From Kitasatospora purpeofusca (GTDB lineage Bacteria > Actinomycetota > Actinomycetes > Streptomycetales > Streptomycetaceae), in contig NZ_JODS01000015.1 in the NCBI RefSeq assembly GCF_000718025.1, positions 109,015-173,014 of the forward strand: a stretch of 64,000 bases of DNA, in the 5' to 3' direction. A model generated the notes under the pieces. That model did no database searches. It was not told the DNA's origin and worked only from the letters and a program-made list of their open reading frames with translations. Below are positions 43,174 through 51,532 of the stretch, one piece after another; the first letter of the stretch is position 1; each line of letters begins with the position of its first letter. The translations under genes were made by a program, and so were the position numbers.

Positions 43174-44528
43174 CCAGCCCCCGGCTCACCCTCGACGAAC
43201 TGCGCGCCCGCGTCGCCGACGGGTCCGTCGACACCGTCGTGCTCGCCATGACCGACATGCAGGGCCGCCTCCAGGGCAAGCGCCTGGCCGCCGAGCACTT
43301 CCTCGCCGACGTGGTGCCCGGCGCCGCTGAGGGCTGCGGCTACCTGCTCGCCGTCGACATCGACATGAACACCGTCGACGGCTACGAGATCTCCTCCTGG
43401 GAGAACGGCTACGGCGACCTGACGCTGCGCCCCGACCTCGCCACCCTGCGGACCGTGCCCTGGCACCCCGCCACCGCCATGGTCCAGTGCGACGTCCTCC
43501 ACCACGACGGCACCCCGGTCGCCGTCTCCCCGCGCCAGATCCTGCAACGCCAGCTGGATCGCCTGGCCGGCCACGGCTGGCACGCGCAGGCCGCCACCGA
43601 ACTGGAGTTCATCGTCTTCCGGGACAGCTACGAACAGGCCTGGGACAAGGACTACGCCAGGCTCACCCCGGCCAACCAGTACAACGTGGACTACTCCGTG
43701 CTCGGCACCGGCCGGATCGAACCCCTGCTGCGCCGGATCCGCAATGGGATGGCCGGCGCGGGCCTGTCCGTCGAGTCCGCCAAGGGCGAGTGCAACCTCG
43801 GCCAGCACGAGATCGCCTTCAAGTACGCCGACGCCCTCACCACCTGCGACAACCACGTCGTCTACAAGACCGGCGCCAAGGAGATCGCCGCCCAGGAGGG
43901 CTGCAGCCTGACCTTCATGGCGAAGTACGACGAACGCGAGGGCAACTCCTGCCACATCCACCTCAGCCTGCGCGACGAGCAGGGCGCACCCGTGTTCGCC
44001 GGTGACCGGCCGCACGGCTTCTCCCGCACCATGGAGCACTTCCTCGCCGGACAGCTCGCCTGCCTCGCCGACTTCGCCCTGCTGCTCGCCCCCACCGTCA
44101 ACTCCTACAAGCGCTACGTGCCCGGCAGCTTCGCGCCCACCGCCGTCGCCTGGGGCCGCGACAACCGCACCTGCGCCCTGCGGGTGGTCGGCCACGGCCC
44201 GTCGCTGCGGTTCGAGAACCGCGTCCCCGGCGGCGACGTCAACCCCTACCTCGCGGTCGCCGCGCTGATCGCGGCCGGACTGCACGGCATCGACCAACAG
44301 CTCGAACTCGAACCGGAGTTCACCGGCAACGCCTACGCCTCCGACGCTCCCAGGGTGCCCGCCAACCTGCGCGACGCGGTCGACGCCTTCGAGCGCAGCG
44401 CCGTCGCCACCGAGGCCTTCGGCAAGGACGTCGTCCGGCACTACACCCACGCCGGACGCACCGAACTCGCGGCCTACGAGCGGGCGGTGACCGACTGGGA
44501 GCGGCGCCGCGGATTCGAGCGGCTGTGA
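43170..44528 (+). CDS. Gamma-glutamylamine synthetase (glutamine-synthetase-like)
   Basis: 452 aa. It belongs to the GlnA/PuuA superfamily that ligates glutamate to an amine with ATP. Conserved pieces: VVLAMTDMQGRLQGKR near the N-terminus, ATELEFIVF (metal-binding Glu), GECNLGQHEIAFKYADAL, NSCHIHLSL, NSYKRYVPGSFAP and WGRDNRTCALRVVG. The C-terminal Tyr adenylylation loop of true GlnA is not evident. In Streptomyces coelicolor, GlnA3 uses polyamines and GlnA4 ethanolamine; which applies here cannot be read from the sequence. Four-base overlaps link it to the permease and the next hydrolase. Confidence 0.88.
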   Translation: MTSPRLTLDELRARVADGSVDTVVLAMTDMQGRLQGKRLAAEHFLADVVPGAAEGCGYLLAVDIDMNTVDGYEISSWENGYGDLTLRPDLATLRTVPWHPATAMVQCDVLHHDGTPVAVSPRQILQRQLDRLAGHGWHAQAATELEFIVFRDSYEQAWDKDYARLTPANQYNVDYSVLGTGRIEPLLRRIRNGMAGAGLSVESAKGECNLGQHEIAFKYADALTTCDNHVVYKTGAKEIAAQEGCSLTFMAKYDEREGNSCHIHLSLRDEQGAPVFAGDRPHGFSRTMEHFLAGQLACLADFALLLAPTVNSYKRYVPGSFAPTAVAWGRDNRTCALRVVGHGPSLRFENRVPGGDVNPYLAVAALIAAGLHGIDQQLELEPEFTGNAYASDAPRVPANLRDAVDAFERSAVATEAFGKDVVRHYTHAGRTELAAYERAVTDWERRRGFERL

Positions 44529-45298
44529 CCGGCACGGCTGTGACCCCGGCGGACCCGCGCCGACCGCTGATCGGCATCACCACCTACCAGGACGACGCGG
44601 CCTGGTCCGTCTGGCACCAGCGCGCCTCCCTGGTGCCCCAGACCTATGTGGACGCCGTCGTCCGCGCGGGCGGCACCCCGGTCCTGCTGCCCCCGCAACC
44701 CGGCGGGGCCGAACACCTCCTCCACGCGCTCGACGGCCTCGTCCTCGCCGGCGGACCGGACCTCGACCCGGCCAGGTACGCGGCGGCCGCCGACCCGCGC
44801 ACCGGCCCGCCCCACCACGCCCGGGACGAGTGGGAGAGCACCCTGCTGCGCTCCGCCCTGGCCCGGGACCTCCCGCTGCTCGGCGTCTGCCGCGGCATGC
44901 AGCTGCTCAACGTCGAACTCGGCGGCACCCTCCTGCAGCACCTGCCCGACGGGAGCCACCAGAGGGTCCCCGCGCAGTTCGTCCGGCACCGGGTCGAGGT
45001 GGCCGAAGGCAGCCGGCTCGCCGGTGTCCTGGGGCCGGACGCCGAGGTCTCCTGCTACCACCACCAGGCCGTCGACCGCCTCGGCCGCGGGCTGCGGCCC
45101 ACCGCCCGCGGCGCCGACGGCACCGTCGAGGCACTCGAACTCGACGGCCACCGCTTCGCCCTCGGCGTCCAGTGGCACCCCGAGACCGACCCCGACGACC
45201 TGCGACTGTTCCGAGCCCTGATCGCCGGAGCCGTGACCGCCGGAGCGCTGACCGCCAGAGCCCTCACCACCGCCAGCCACCGGGAGACGAGCCCATGA
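44525..45298 (+). CDS. Gamma-glutamyl-amine hydrolase, PuuD-like class I amidotransferase
   Basis: 257 aa. The class-I glutamine amidotransferase triad is present: nucleophile Cys in LGVCRGMQLLNVELGG (about residue 122) and His-x-Glu in VQWHPETD near the end. It would remove the gamma-glutamyl group at the last step of the pathway, releasing glutamate. GTG start overlaps the previous stop (GTGA). Downstream overlap with the aldehyde dehydrogenase is ATGA. Confidence 0.9.
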   Translation: MTGTAVTPADPRRPLIGITTYQDDAAWSVWHQRASLVPQTYVDAVVRAGGTPVLLPPQPGGAEHLLHALDGLVLAGGPDLDPARYAAAADPRTGPPHHARDEWESTLLRSALARDLPLLGVCRGMQLLNVELGGTLLQHLPDGSHQRVPAQFVRHRVEVAEGSRLAGVLGPDAEVSCYHHQAVDRLGRGLRPTARGADGTVEALELDGHRFALGVQWHPETDPDDLRLFRALIAGAVTAGALTARALTTASHRETSP

Positions 45299-46668
45299 CC
45301 GAACCGGACCTCTTCGAGGTCGTCAACCCCGCCACCGAGGAGGTGATCACCACCGTCGAACTCGCCGGCCTCGCCGAGACCGACGCCGCCGTCGCCCGCG
45401 CCCGCGCCGCCTTCGACACCTGGCGCCGGGTGGCCCCCGCCGACCGGGCCCGGCTGCTGCGCGCCTTCGCCGCCGCCGTCGACGCCGACCGCGAGCACCT
45501 CGCCGCCCTGGAGGTCGCCAACGCCGGCCACACCATCGGCAACGCGCGCTGGGAGGCCGGCAACGCCCGCGACGTCATCGACTACTACGCCGCCGCCCCG
45601 GAACGGCTGTTCGGCCGGCAGATCCCCGTCGCCGGCGGCGTCGACATCACCTTCCAGGAACCGATCGGCGTGGTCGGCGTCATCGTGCCGTGGAACTTCC
45701 CGATGCCGATCGCCGCCTGGGCCCTGGCCCCGGCCCTCGCCGCCGGCAACACCGTGATCGTCAAACCGGCCGAGCTCACCCCGCTCACCGCCCTGCGCCT
45801 CGGCGAACTCGCTCTGAGCGCCGGGATCCCGGAGGGCGTGCTGCAGATCCTGCCCGGCCGGGGCCCGGTGGTCGGACAGAGCTTCGTCACCCACCCGGAC
45901 GTGCGCAAGGTCGTCTTCACCGGCTCGACCCGGGTCGGCAAGGAGATCATGGCGGGCTGCGCCGCCCAGGTGAAGCCCGTCACCCTCGAACTCGGCGGCA
46001 AGAGCGCCAACATCGTCTTCGCCGACGCCGACCTCGCCAAGGCCGCCGCGACCGCCCCCTACGCCGTGTTCGACAACGCCGGCCAGGACTGCTGCGCCCG
46101 GTCCCGGATCCTGGTCGAGGCCTCGGTGTTCGAGGACTTCCTGGCGCTGCTGGAGCCGGCCGTCCGCGGAGTGCGGGTCGGCGACCCGGCCGACGAGAAG
46201 ACCGAGATGGGTCCGCTGATCTCGGCCGCCCACCGGGCCCGGGTCGCCTCCTACGTGCCGGACGGGGCGGCGGTGGCCTTCCGCGGCGCCGCCCCCGAGG
46301 GGCCCGGTTTCTGGTACCCGCCGACCGTGCTCGCCCCCGTCCGGCACGACGACCGCGCCTTCACCGAGGAGATCTTCGGCCCGGTGGTCGCGGTGGTGCC
46401 GTTCCGCGACGAACAGGACGCCCTGCGGATCGCCAACGCCACCGAGTACGGGCTGTCCGGCTCCGTCTGGACCAGGGACGTCGGACGCGCCCTGCGGGTC
46501 GCGCGCGGCGTCGAGGCCGGCAACCTCTCCGTCAACTCGCACTCCTCGGTGCGCTACACCACGCCGTTCGGCGGCTTCAAGCAGTCCGGGCTGGGCCGCG
46601 AACTCGGCCCGGACGCCCTCGACGCCTTCACCCAGACCAAGAACGTCTTCATCTCCACGGAGGAGTGA
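45295..46668 (+). CDS. Aldehyde dehydrogenase (gamma-glutamylaminoaldehyde-like)
   Basis: 457 aa NAD(P)-dependent enzyme. Glu general base is in VTLELGGKS and the catalytic Cys in DNAGQDCCARSRI. FTGSTRVGKEIM is the cofactor loop, and PFGGFKQSGLGRELG the C-terminal signature. In the inferred route it oxidises a gamma-glutamyl-aminoaldehyde to the acid. ATGA overlap with the hydrolase gene. Confidence 0.93.
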   Translation: MTEPDLFEVVNPATEEVITTVELAGLAETDAAVARARAAFDTWRRVAPADRARLLRAFAAAVDADREHLAALEVANAGHTIGNARWEAGNARDVIDYYAAAPERLFGRQIPVAGGVDITFQEPIGVVGVIVPWNFPMPIAAWALAPALAAGNTVIVKPAELTPLTALRLGELALSAGIPEGVLQILPGRGPVVGQSFVTHPDVRKVVFTGSTRVGKEIMAGCAAQVKPVTLELGGKSANIVFADADLAKAAATAPYAVFDNAGQDCCARSRILVEASVFEDFLALLEPAVRGVRVGDPADEKTEMGPLISAAHRARVASYVPDGAAVAFRGAAPEGPGFWYPPTVLAPVRHDDRAFTEEIFGPVVAVVPFRDEQDALRIANATEYGLSGSVWTRDVGRALRVARGVEAGNLSVNSHSSVRYTTPFGGFKQSGLGRELGPDALDAFTQTKNVFISTEE

Positions 46669-46673
46669 TCAGC

Positions 46674-47441
46674 ATGACCCAGCGACTCGACGGCCGGGTG
46701 GCCGTCATCACCGGCGCCGGCAGCGGCATCGGCCTCGCGACCGCCCGCCGCTTCGCCGCCGAGGGGGCCAAGGTGGTCTGCGTCGACCTCGACGCGGAGA
46801 CCGGCGCCAAGGCGGCCAACGAGGTCGGCGGACTGTTCGTCCAGGCGGACGTGACGGACGAGGCCGCGGTCCGCGACCTCTTCCAGCGGGCCGTCGACGA
46901 GTACGGCCGGCTCGACATCGCCTTCAACAACGCGGGCATCTCGCCGCCGGACGACGACTCCATCCTCACCACCGGTCTGGACGCCTGGAAGCGCGTCCAG
47001 GAGGTCAACCTCACCAGCGTCTACCTGTGCTGCAAGTACGCGATCCCGCACATGCAGCGCCAGGGCAAGGGCTCGATCATCAACACCGCCTCCTTCGTCG
47101 CGGTGATGGGCGCGGCCACCTCGCAAATCTCCTACAGCGCCTCCAAGGGCGGGGTGCTGGCGATGTCCCGCGAGCTGGGCGTGCAGTTCGCCCGCGAGGG
47201 GATCCGGGTCAACGCGCTGTGCCCCGGCCCGGTGAACACCCCGCTGCTGCAGGAGCTCTTCGCCAAGGACCCGGAGCGCGCCGCCCGCCGTCTGGTGCAC
47301 ATTCCGCTCGGGCGCTTCGCCGAGCCCGAGGAGATCGCCGCCGCGGTGGCCTTCCTGGCCTCCGACGACTCCTCCTTCATGACCGCCAACACCTTCCTGG
47401 TGGACGGTGGCATCTCCGGCGCCTACGTCACCCCGCAGTAG
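46674..47441 (+). CDS. Short-chain dehydrogenase/reductase
   Basis: 255-aa Rossmann-fold oxidoreductase. TGAGSGIG at residues 13-20 is the nucleotide motif, NNAG at 87-90, catalytic Ser in NTASFVAVMG and the YSASK catalytic pair at about 152-156. A purine-rich GGAGGAG lies nine bases before ATG, and the gap to the dehydrogenase gene is only five bases. It may oxidise the primary alcohol or amine-derived intermediate to the aldehyde used by the preceding enzyme. That order is inferred from neighbours. Confidence 0.92.
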   Translation: MTQRLDGRVAVITGAGSGIGLATARRFAAEGAKVVCVDLDAETGAKAANEVGGLFVQADVTDEAAVRDLFQRAVDEYGRLDIAFNNAGISPPDDDSILTTGLDAWKRVQEVNLTSVYLCCKYAIPHMQRQGKGSIINTASFVAVMGAATSQISYSASKGGVLAMSRELGVQFAREGIRVNALCPGPVNTPLLQELFAKDPERAARRLVHIPLGRFAEPEEIAAAVAFLASDDSSFMTANTFLVDGGISGAYVTPQ

Positions 47442-47453
47442 CACCGGAAATCC

Positions 47454-47493
47454 GACGGCCCGGCCGCCCCGCACCGGGGGCGGCCGGGCCGTC
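47454..47493. terminator. 17-bp terminator of amine operon
   Basis: GACGGCCCGGCCGCCCC (47454-47470) pairs perfectly with 47477-47493 around a six-base loop, 12 bases after the SDR stop. Both strands can use it. Confidence 0.92.
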
Positions 47494-47557
47494 GCCGGTT
47501 ACGTGGCCGGGCTGGTCCGCTCCGGCTCCGGCTCCGCAGGTGCCGGTGAAGGTGTCC

Positions 47558-47590
47558 GCGGTGGCGGTGGCGGTGGCGGTGGCGGGGCGG
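47558..47590. repeat. GGTGGC hexanucleotide microsatellite
   Basis: Four to five copies of GGCGGT between the operon terminator and the gamma-glutamylcyclotransferase 3' end. The plus strand could form a two-tetrad G-quadruplex. Confidence 0.75.
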
Positions 47591-47612
47591 GGTCGCCGGG
47601 GTCCGCCTGGGG

Positions 47613-47981
47613 TCAGCCTCCGGCGGGGCTGTACGCGGCGGAGAGGTACACCCACGCCCTGGTACCGGAGGCGAGCACCACCTCGTGGCGGGCGTAGTCG
47701 TCGACCTCGTACTCGTCCGCGGCGGCGAGCTCCTCGTCCGTGATCGCGAAGACCGTGCCCTCGACGGCGTCCCCCGCCTCGGCCGACGGCAGTACCAGGG
47801 GGTGCCGGTCGGTGCCGCTGGCGGCGATCACCTCGGGGTCGGTGATCTCGATCATGGTCAGCCGGAAACCGGGCAGGGCGTCGGCCCGCCCGTCCAGCGG
47901 CCGGCCGAAGTTGCTGAGCTGAACCTGCTCCAACTGCAGCGTGCCGTAGGAGAAGAGACGCTGGGTTGCCGTTCCGGCCAT
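47613..47981 (-). CDS. Gamma-glutamylcyclotransferase-like (AIG2) protein
   Basis: 122 aa. The family motif FSYGTLQLEQVQLSNFGRPL opens the domain; the catalytic Glu may lie in DEYEVDDYARHEVVLASG. Known members release 5-oxoproline from gamma-glutamyl compounds. The gene converges on the gamma-glutamylation operon, which makes a link to that pathway attractive but unproven. ATG 47981 has GGAGG twelve bases upstream. Confidence 0.82.
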   Translation of the reverse strand: MAGTATQRLFSYGTLQLEQVQLSNFGRPLDGRADALPGFRLTMIEITDPEVIAASGTDRHPLVLPSAEAGDAVEGTVFAITDEELAAADEYEVDDYARHEVVLASGTRAWVYLSAAYSPAGG

Positions 47982-48095
47982 GGGTGCGCGACCTCCGGTT
48001 GTGCGGGCGGGCCTCGATCCTGGCCACGCCCGTCGGAGCCGGTCCGCCCCGGGGGGTTCGGAGGGCCGCACGATTCAAGCCAGTCGTATCTGCCA

Positions 48096-48114
48096 GTCAT
48101 TTGGTCGAAATGAC
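48096..48114. promoter_or_regulatory. Palindrome in divergent promoter
   Basis: GTCATTT, five-base spacer, AAATGAC. It is in an AT-richer zone between the cyclotransferase and methyltransferase genes. An ATCTGCCAG direct repeat at 48088-48096 and 48119-48127 flanks it, and a CCAGG...CCTGG pair follows. Confidence 0.6.
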
Positions 48115-48244
48115 AAGCATCTGCCAGGTGTTTTACTTATCGACCCTGGCGGATGCAAAATCCTCCCACGGGGTCGGTGAAGCCGGGGGAGAATTGCCCC
48201 GGGCCGACGCGGCACCCGGTCACGACCCAAGGAGGGCTGGACCC

Positions 48245-49021
48245 ATGAACGCACGCACCCGGGACGGCAGCGCCGGAGACGTCGACTACGGCGCCATCGG
48301 CTCCGGCTACTCCTCCTTCCGCCGGCCCGACAGCCGGGTGGCGCAGGTCATCGCCGAGGCCCTCGGCGGCGCGCTGACCGTGCTCAACGTCGGCGCCGGT
48401 ACCGGTTCCTACGAGAGTGCCGCCCGGGTCGTGACGCCGGTCGAGCCGTCGGCGTCCATGCGGGCCGGCCGCCCGGCCCACCTCGCCCCGGCCGTCGACG
48501 CCGTCGCCGGGGACCTGCCGTTCGGGGACGCGGCGTTCGACGCCGCCATGACGCTGTTCAGCGTGCACCAGTGGGAGGACGTCGGGGCGGGCCTGCGCGA
48601 GATGCGGCGCGTCACCCGCGGCCCGGTCGTCGTGCTGACCTGCGACCCGCGGCTGGTGCGCGACTTCTGGCTGTACGAGTACGCGCCCGAGGTGCTGGAC
48701 ACCGAGGCCCGCCGCTACCCCCCGATCGACGAACTGGCCGCCGCCCTGGGCGGCGACGTCACCGTCCGGCCGGTCCCGATCCCGCTCGACTGCACCGACG
48801 GCTTCAACGAGGCGTACTACGGCCGCCCCGAGATGCTGCTCGACCCCGCCGCCCGGCAGGCCTGTTCGGCCTGGAGCTTCGTCGACGACGGCGCGCGCGA
48901 ACGCTTCGACCGCGGGCTCCGCCGGGACCTGGAGTCCGGCGAGTGGGAGCGCCGCTACGGCCACCTGCGCACGCGGGCCGCCTACGAAGGGTCGCTCGTC
49001 CTCGTGCGCGCGACTCCGTGA
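48245..49021 (+). CDS. Class I SAM-dependent methyltransferase
   Basis: 258 aa. LTVLNVGAGTGSYESAAR is the SAM motif I; GDLPFGDAAFDAAMTLFSVHQW is the region after strand 4 with the UbiE-like layout, and EMRRVTRGPVVVLTCDP corresponds to motif III. AAGGAGG precedes the ATG. Some homologues are annotated as arsenite or biotin methyltransferases; nothing specific can be claimed. An unusual CCCGTGAC-type repeat follows the stop. Confidence 0.9.
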   Translation: MNARTRDGSAGDVDYGAIGSGYSSFRRPDSRVAQVIAEALGGALTVLNVGAGTGSYESAARVVTPVEPSASMRAGRPAHLAPAVDAVAGDLPFGDAAFDAAMTLFSVHQWEDVGAGLREMRRVTRGPVVVLTCDPRLVRDFWLYEYAPEVLDTEARRYPPIDELAAALGGDVTVRPVPIPLDCTDGFNEAYYGRPEMLLDPAARQACSAWSFVDDGARERFDRGLRRDLESGEWERRYGHLRTRAAYEGSLVLVRATP

Positions 49022-49115
49022 GCCCGTGACCCGTGAGCCCGTGACCCGTGACCCCGAGAGCCCGTGACTCCGTGAGCCCGTGACTTCGTGGGCCTTTGGG
49101 CCCGACCCCGTGACA
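49013..49115. repeat. GAGCCCGTGAC tandem repeats
   Basis: About six imperfect 14-nt units of GTGAGCCCGTGACC run from the methyltransferase stop towards the next gene. Many contain in-frame GTG/TGA pairs. The distance between genes would change by unit loss or gain. Confidence 0.8.
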
Positions 49116-49142
49116 CCCGGCCCCAGCAACAGGAGCGGCACC

Positions 49143-49847
49143 GTGGGAGAACCCGACCGGATGGACGAGCAACTGCGCGCCCTGGGGCTCGTCCAGGCCC
49201 AGGCCAAGGCCGAACGCCTCTTCGCCGAGGTCGAGGCGCGCGGCCTGGTGGCACCCGGTCGCGGCGAACGCGAGGTCAGCGACCTGGTCCGGGACCTCGC
49301 GAACGAGATGTTCGGCACCACCAAGCACTGGCACAAGCGCATCGTCCGCTCCGGCCCGCACACACTGTTCCCCTACCAGGAGAACCCGCCGGACCGGCTC
49401 ATCGGCGAGGACGACATCGCCTTCGCCGACTTCGGCCCGATCTTCGAGGAGTACGAGGCGGACTTCGGCCGCACCTTCGTCCTCGGCGAGGACCCGCACA
49501 AGCACCGCCTGCGCGACGACCTGGCCGCGGTCTTCGACGGCGGCCGCGCGGCCTTCCACGCGGACCCGCAGATGACGGGCCGTCAACTGCACGCCCACGT
49601 CGAGCGGCTCGCCGCCGAACGGGGCTGGGTCCTGGGCGGCTGGCACGCGGGCCACCTGGTGGGGGAGTTCCCGCACGAGAGCGTCGACGGGGCCAAGGCC
49701 GAGTCCTACATCACCCCGGACAACGAGCACCCGCTGCGCCGCACCGACCGGGCCGGTTGGCGCTGCCACTGGATCCTGGAGGTCCACCTCGTCGACGAGC
49801 GGCGCGGCTTCGGCGGCTTCTACGAGCAACTCCTCGACCTCGCCTGA
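49143..49847 (+). CDS. M24-family metallopeptidase-fold protein
   Basis: 234 aa. The pita-bread fold is indicated by Asp residues spaced as in M24 (FADFGPIFEEYEADFGRTFV), a His in AGHLVGEFPHE and Glu residues in HWILEVHLVDE and GFYEQLL. All five metal-ligand positions appear filled, so a dinuclear aminopeptidase activity is possible. It is shorter than classical aminopeptidase P and lacks the N-terminal creatinase domain. GTG 49143 has AGGAGC upstream. Confidence 0.78.
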   Translation: MGEPDRMDEQLRALGLVQAQAKAERLFAEVEARGLVAPGRGEREVSDLVRDLANEMFGTTKHWHKRIVRSGPHTLFPYQENPPDRLIGEDDIAFADFGPIFEEYEADFGRTFVLGEDPHKHRLRDDLAAVFDGGRAAFHADPQMTGRQLHAHVERLAAERGWVLGGWHAGHLVGEFPHESVDGAKAESYITPDNEHPLRRTDRAGWRCHWILEVHLVDERRGFGGFYEQLLDLA

Positions 49848-49898
49848 CCTCCGACGGCGCGGCACTGGCCGCCCGGTTCGTCCGGATATGATCCGATC

Positions 49899-50687
49899 AT
49901 GATCAATCTTCACGCCCGTACGGTGGTCTTCGACATCGACGGCACGCTCTGCTTCGACGGCCGGACGATCGACCGGCGGATCCTCGCGGCGATCGACGCC
50001 TGCGAACGCGCCGGCCACCGGCTGGTGTTCGCGTCCGCGCGGCCCGTCCGGGACGTGCTGCCCGTCCTCGACGGAGCCTTCCCGGCCGCAACCCTGATCG
50101 GCGGGAACGGCAGCCTGGTCTCGGTCGGCGGCCAGGTCCGGGCCCGGGCCGCCTTCGACGCCGCCGGGTTCGGCGCGCTGATGGACGCGGTCGCGCGCTA
50201 CGGGGCGAGTTACCTCGCGGACGGCCCCTGGGACTACGCCTACACCGGGCCCGAGGACCACCCGATCCGCGGCCGGGTCGACCAGGGCCGGCTCGCCCGG
50301 CGGGTCGGCCTCGCCGAACTCCCGGAGGTGGTGAAGTTCCTCGTCGTCGGCGCCTCCGACCCGGCGGCGCTCGCCGAGGCCGGTCGAGGGCTGGGACTGA
50401 CCGTCAACCACCACCTCGACGAGGCGATCGTCGACTTCGCGCCGGGCTCGACCACGAAGTGGGAGGCCCTGACGTCGATGGGGATCACCGAGTACGTCGC
50501 CTTCGGCAACGACATCAACGACTTCGACCTGCTGCGGAACGCCGAGCGGGCCGTCCGCGTCGGCTCCCACCCGGGCCTGGACACCGTCGCCCGGATCACC
50601 GTCCCCGCCGACCCGGAGGCCGTCGCGGCCGAGATCTCCCTGCTGGCCGAGGCCGCCCGGCCCACCGCCGGCCCGACCGGCCACTGA
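49899..50687 (+). CDS. HAD-superfamily (Cof-type) phosphatase
   Basis: 262 aa. Motif I VVFDIDGTL (Asp nucleophile at about residue 11, acid/base Asp at 13), motif II FASARPVRDV with the Ser/Thr position, Lys in EVVKFLVVG, and motif IV GNDINDFDLL. A C2-type cap domain lies between (about 80-175). Cof-type members dephosphorylate sugar phosphates or PLP; the substrate here is unknown. Confidence 0.92.
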   Translation: MINLHARTVVFDIDGTLCFDGRTIDRRILAAIDACERAGHRLVFASARPVRDVLPVLDGAFPAATLIGGNGSLVSVGGQVRARAAFDAAGFGALMDAVARYGASYLADGPWDYAYTGPEDHPIRGRVDQGRLARRVGLAELPEVVKFLVVGASDPAALAEAGRGLGLTVNHHLDEAIVDFAPGSTTKWEALTSMGITEYVAFGNDINDFDLLRNAERAVRVGSHPGLDTVARITVPADPEAVAAEISLLAEAARPTAGPTGH

Positions 50688-50715
50688 CCGCCTGGCCTCT
50701 GCCCCGCCCTGGCCT

Positions 50716-51162
50716 CTATGCGACGCGGGGCGCCTTCCGGCGGCCGAGCAGCCAGCCGACCAGCGCGAGGATCCCGGCGAGCGGGCCCAGGAACGGGGCG
50801 GGCGTGGTGCGGAAGACGGTACTGCCGAGCACACCTGCCAGCTGCCAGCCGCAGGTGAGCACGGCCGCCAGCGACAGCCAGTGCCACCGGTCGTGCCGCG
50901 CCACCGTGAACGGCAGGACGAGCACGGCCACGGTCTGCACCAGGTACCCGTACTGGAACCAGCTGAAGTAGACGGAGTCCCACCAGGTCACGGGCGGGGG
51001 CCCGTCCGTGAACTCCCGGCGGAACTCCAGAAAGGTCGGGTCCGAGAAGCCGGAGGGCCACCACGGCCACAGGTAGAGGCCGATCAGCGTGAGCACCAAA
51101 GCGCCCACCGCGAGCCCGACGGGGGCTCCCTTGCCGGGAGGAGCGGGGTCGATCAGCGGCAT
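50716..51162 (-). CDS. Small integral membrane protein
   Basis: 148 aa with about four hydrophobic segments (LAVGALVLTLIGLYLWPWW; QYGYLVQTVAVLVLPF; WLSLAAVLTCGWQLAGVLG; LGPLAGILALVGWLLG). The central loop has a WWDSVYFSWFQYGYLV aromatic run. I do not recognise the family. It is encoded convergently with the HAD gene, 28 bases away. Confidence 0.7.
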   Translation of the reverse strand: MPLIDPAPPGKGAPVGLAVGALVLTLIGLYLWPWWPSGFSDPTFLEFRREFTDGPPPVTWWDSVYFSWFQYGYLVQTVAVLVLPFTVARHDRWHWLSLAAVLTCGWQLAGVLGSTVFRTTPAPFLGPLAGILALVGWLLGRRKAPRVA

Positions 51163-51532
51163 CGTGGTCCTGTTCCGTAGGGCCGGAGTACTGTCGGTGG
51201 CCGGGCCGACGAGGCGCGCCCGGATTTCGCTGGTGGACGCCGCCGAGGTACCGGATCGTGTGGTCCGGATGCAGGAGGAGGTCGACCAGCACGGCGGCGG
51301 GCAGGACGAGATGGCTGTAGAGGCTCCCGGTCAATGCACCTCGCAGCAGGCGAATCCTGCGCCACCCACCCGGACCCCCGCACACACCCCAGCATGCCGT
51401 CCCGCCCGAAGCCCCGGAACACAACTGACGGGTAGTCATCGAACCGTGACCGCACCCACGGAGCGACCCATCCCGGCGTGCGGTCCGGGCGCGGGAGTCG
51501 GGCCCGGACCGCACGCCCTCTACTACTCCTCG
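51163..51532. other. Intergenic region with a possible membrane-protein remnant
   Basis: 370 bases. On the minus strand about 51239-51343 reads SLYSHLVLPAAVLVDLLLHP, like part of a Pr6Pr/FAR-17a-type membrane protein. No start or continuation is convincing. A 16-bp terminator hairpin lies at 51475-51517. Confidence 0.4.
51475..51517. terminator. 16-bp terminator of GNAT gene
   Basis: GGCGTGCGGTCCGGGC pairs with GCCCGGACCGCACGCC, perfect, loop of 11 bases, sixteen bases after the minus-strand stop at 51533. Confidence 0.9.
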
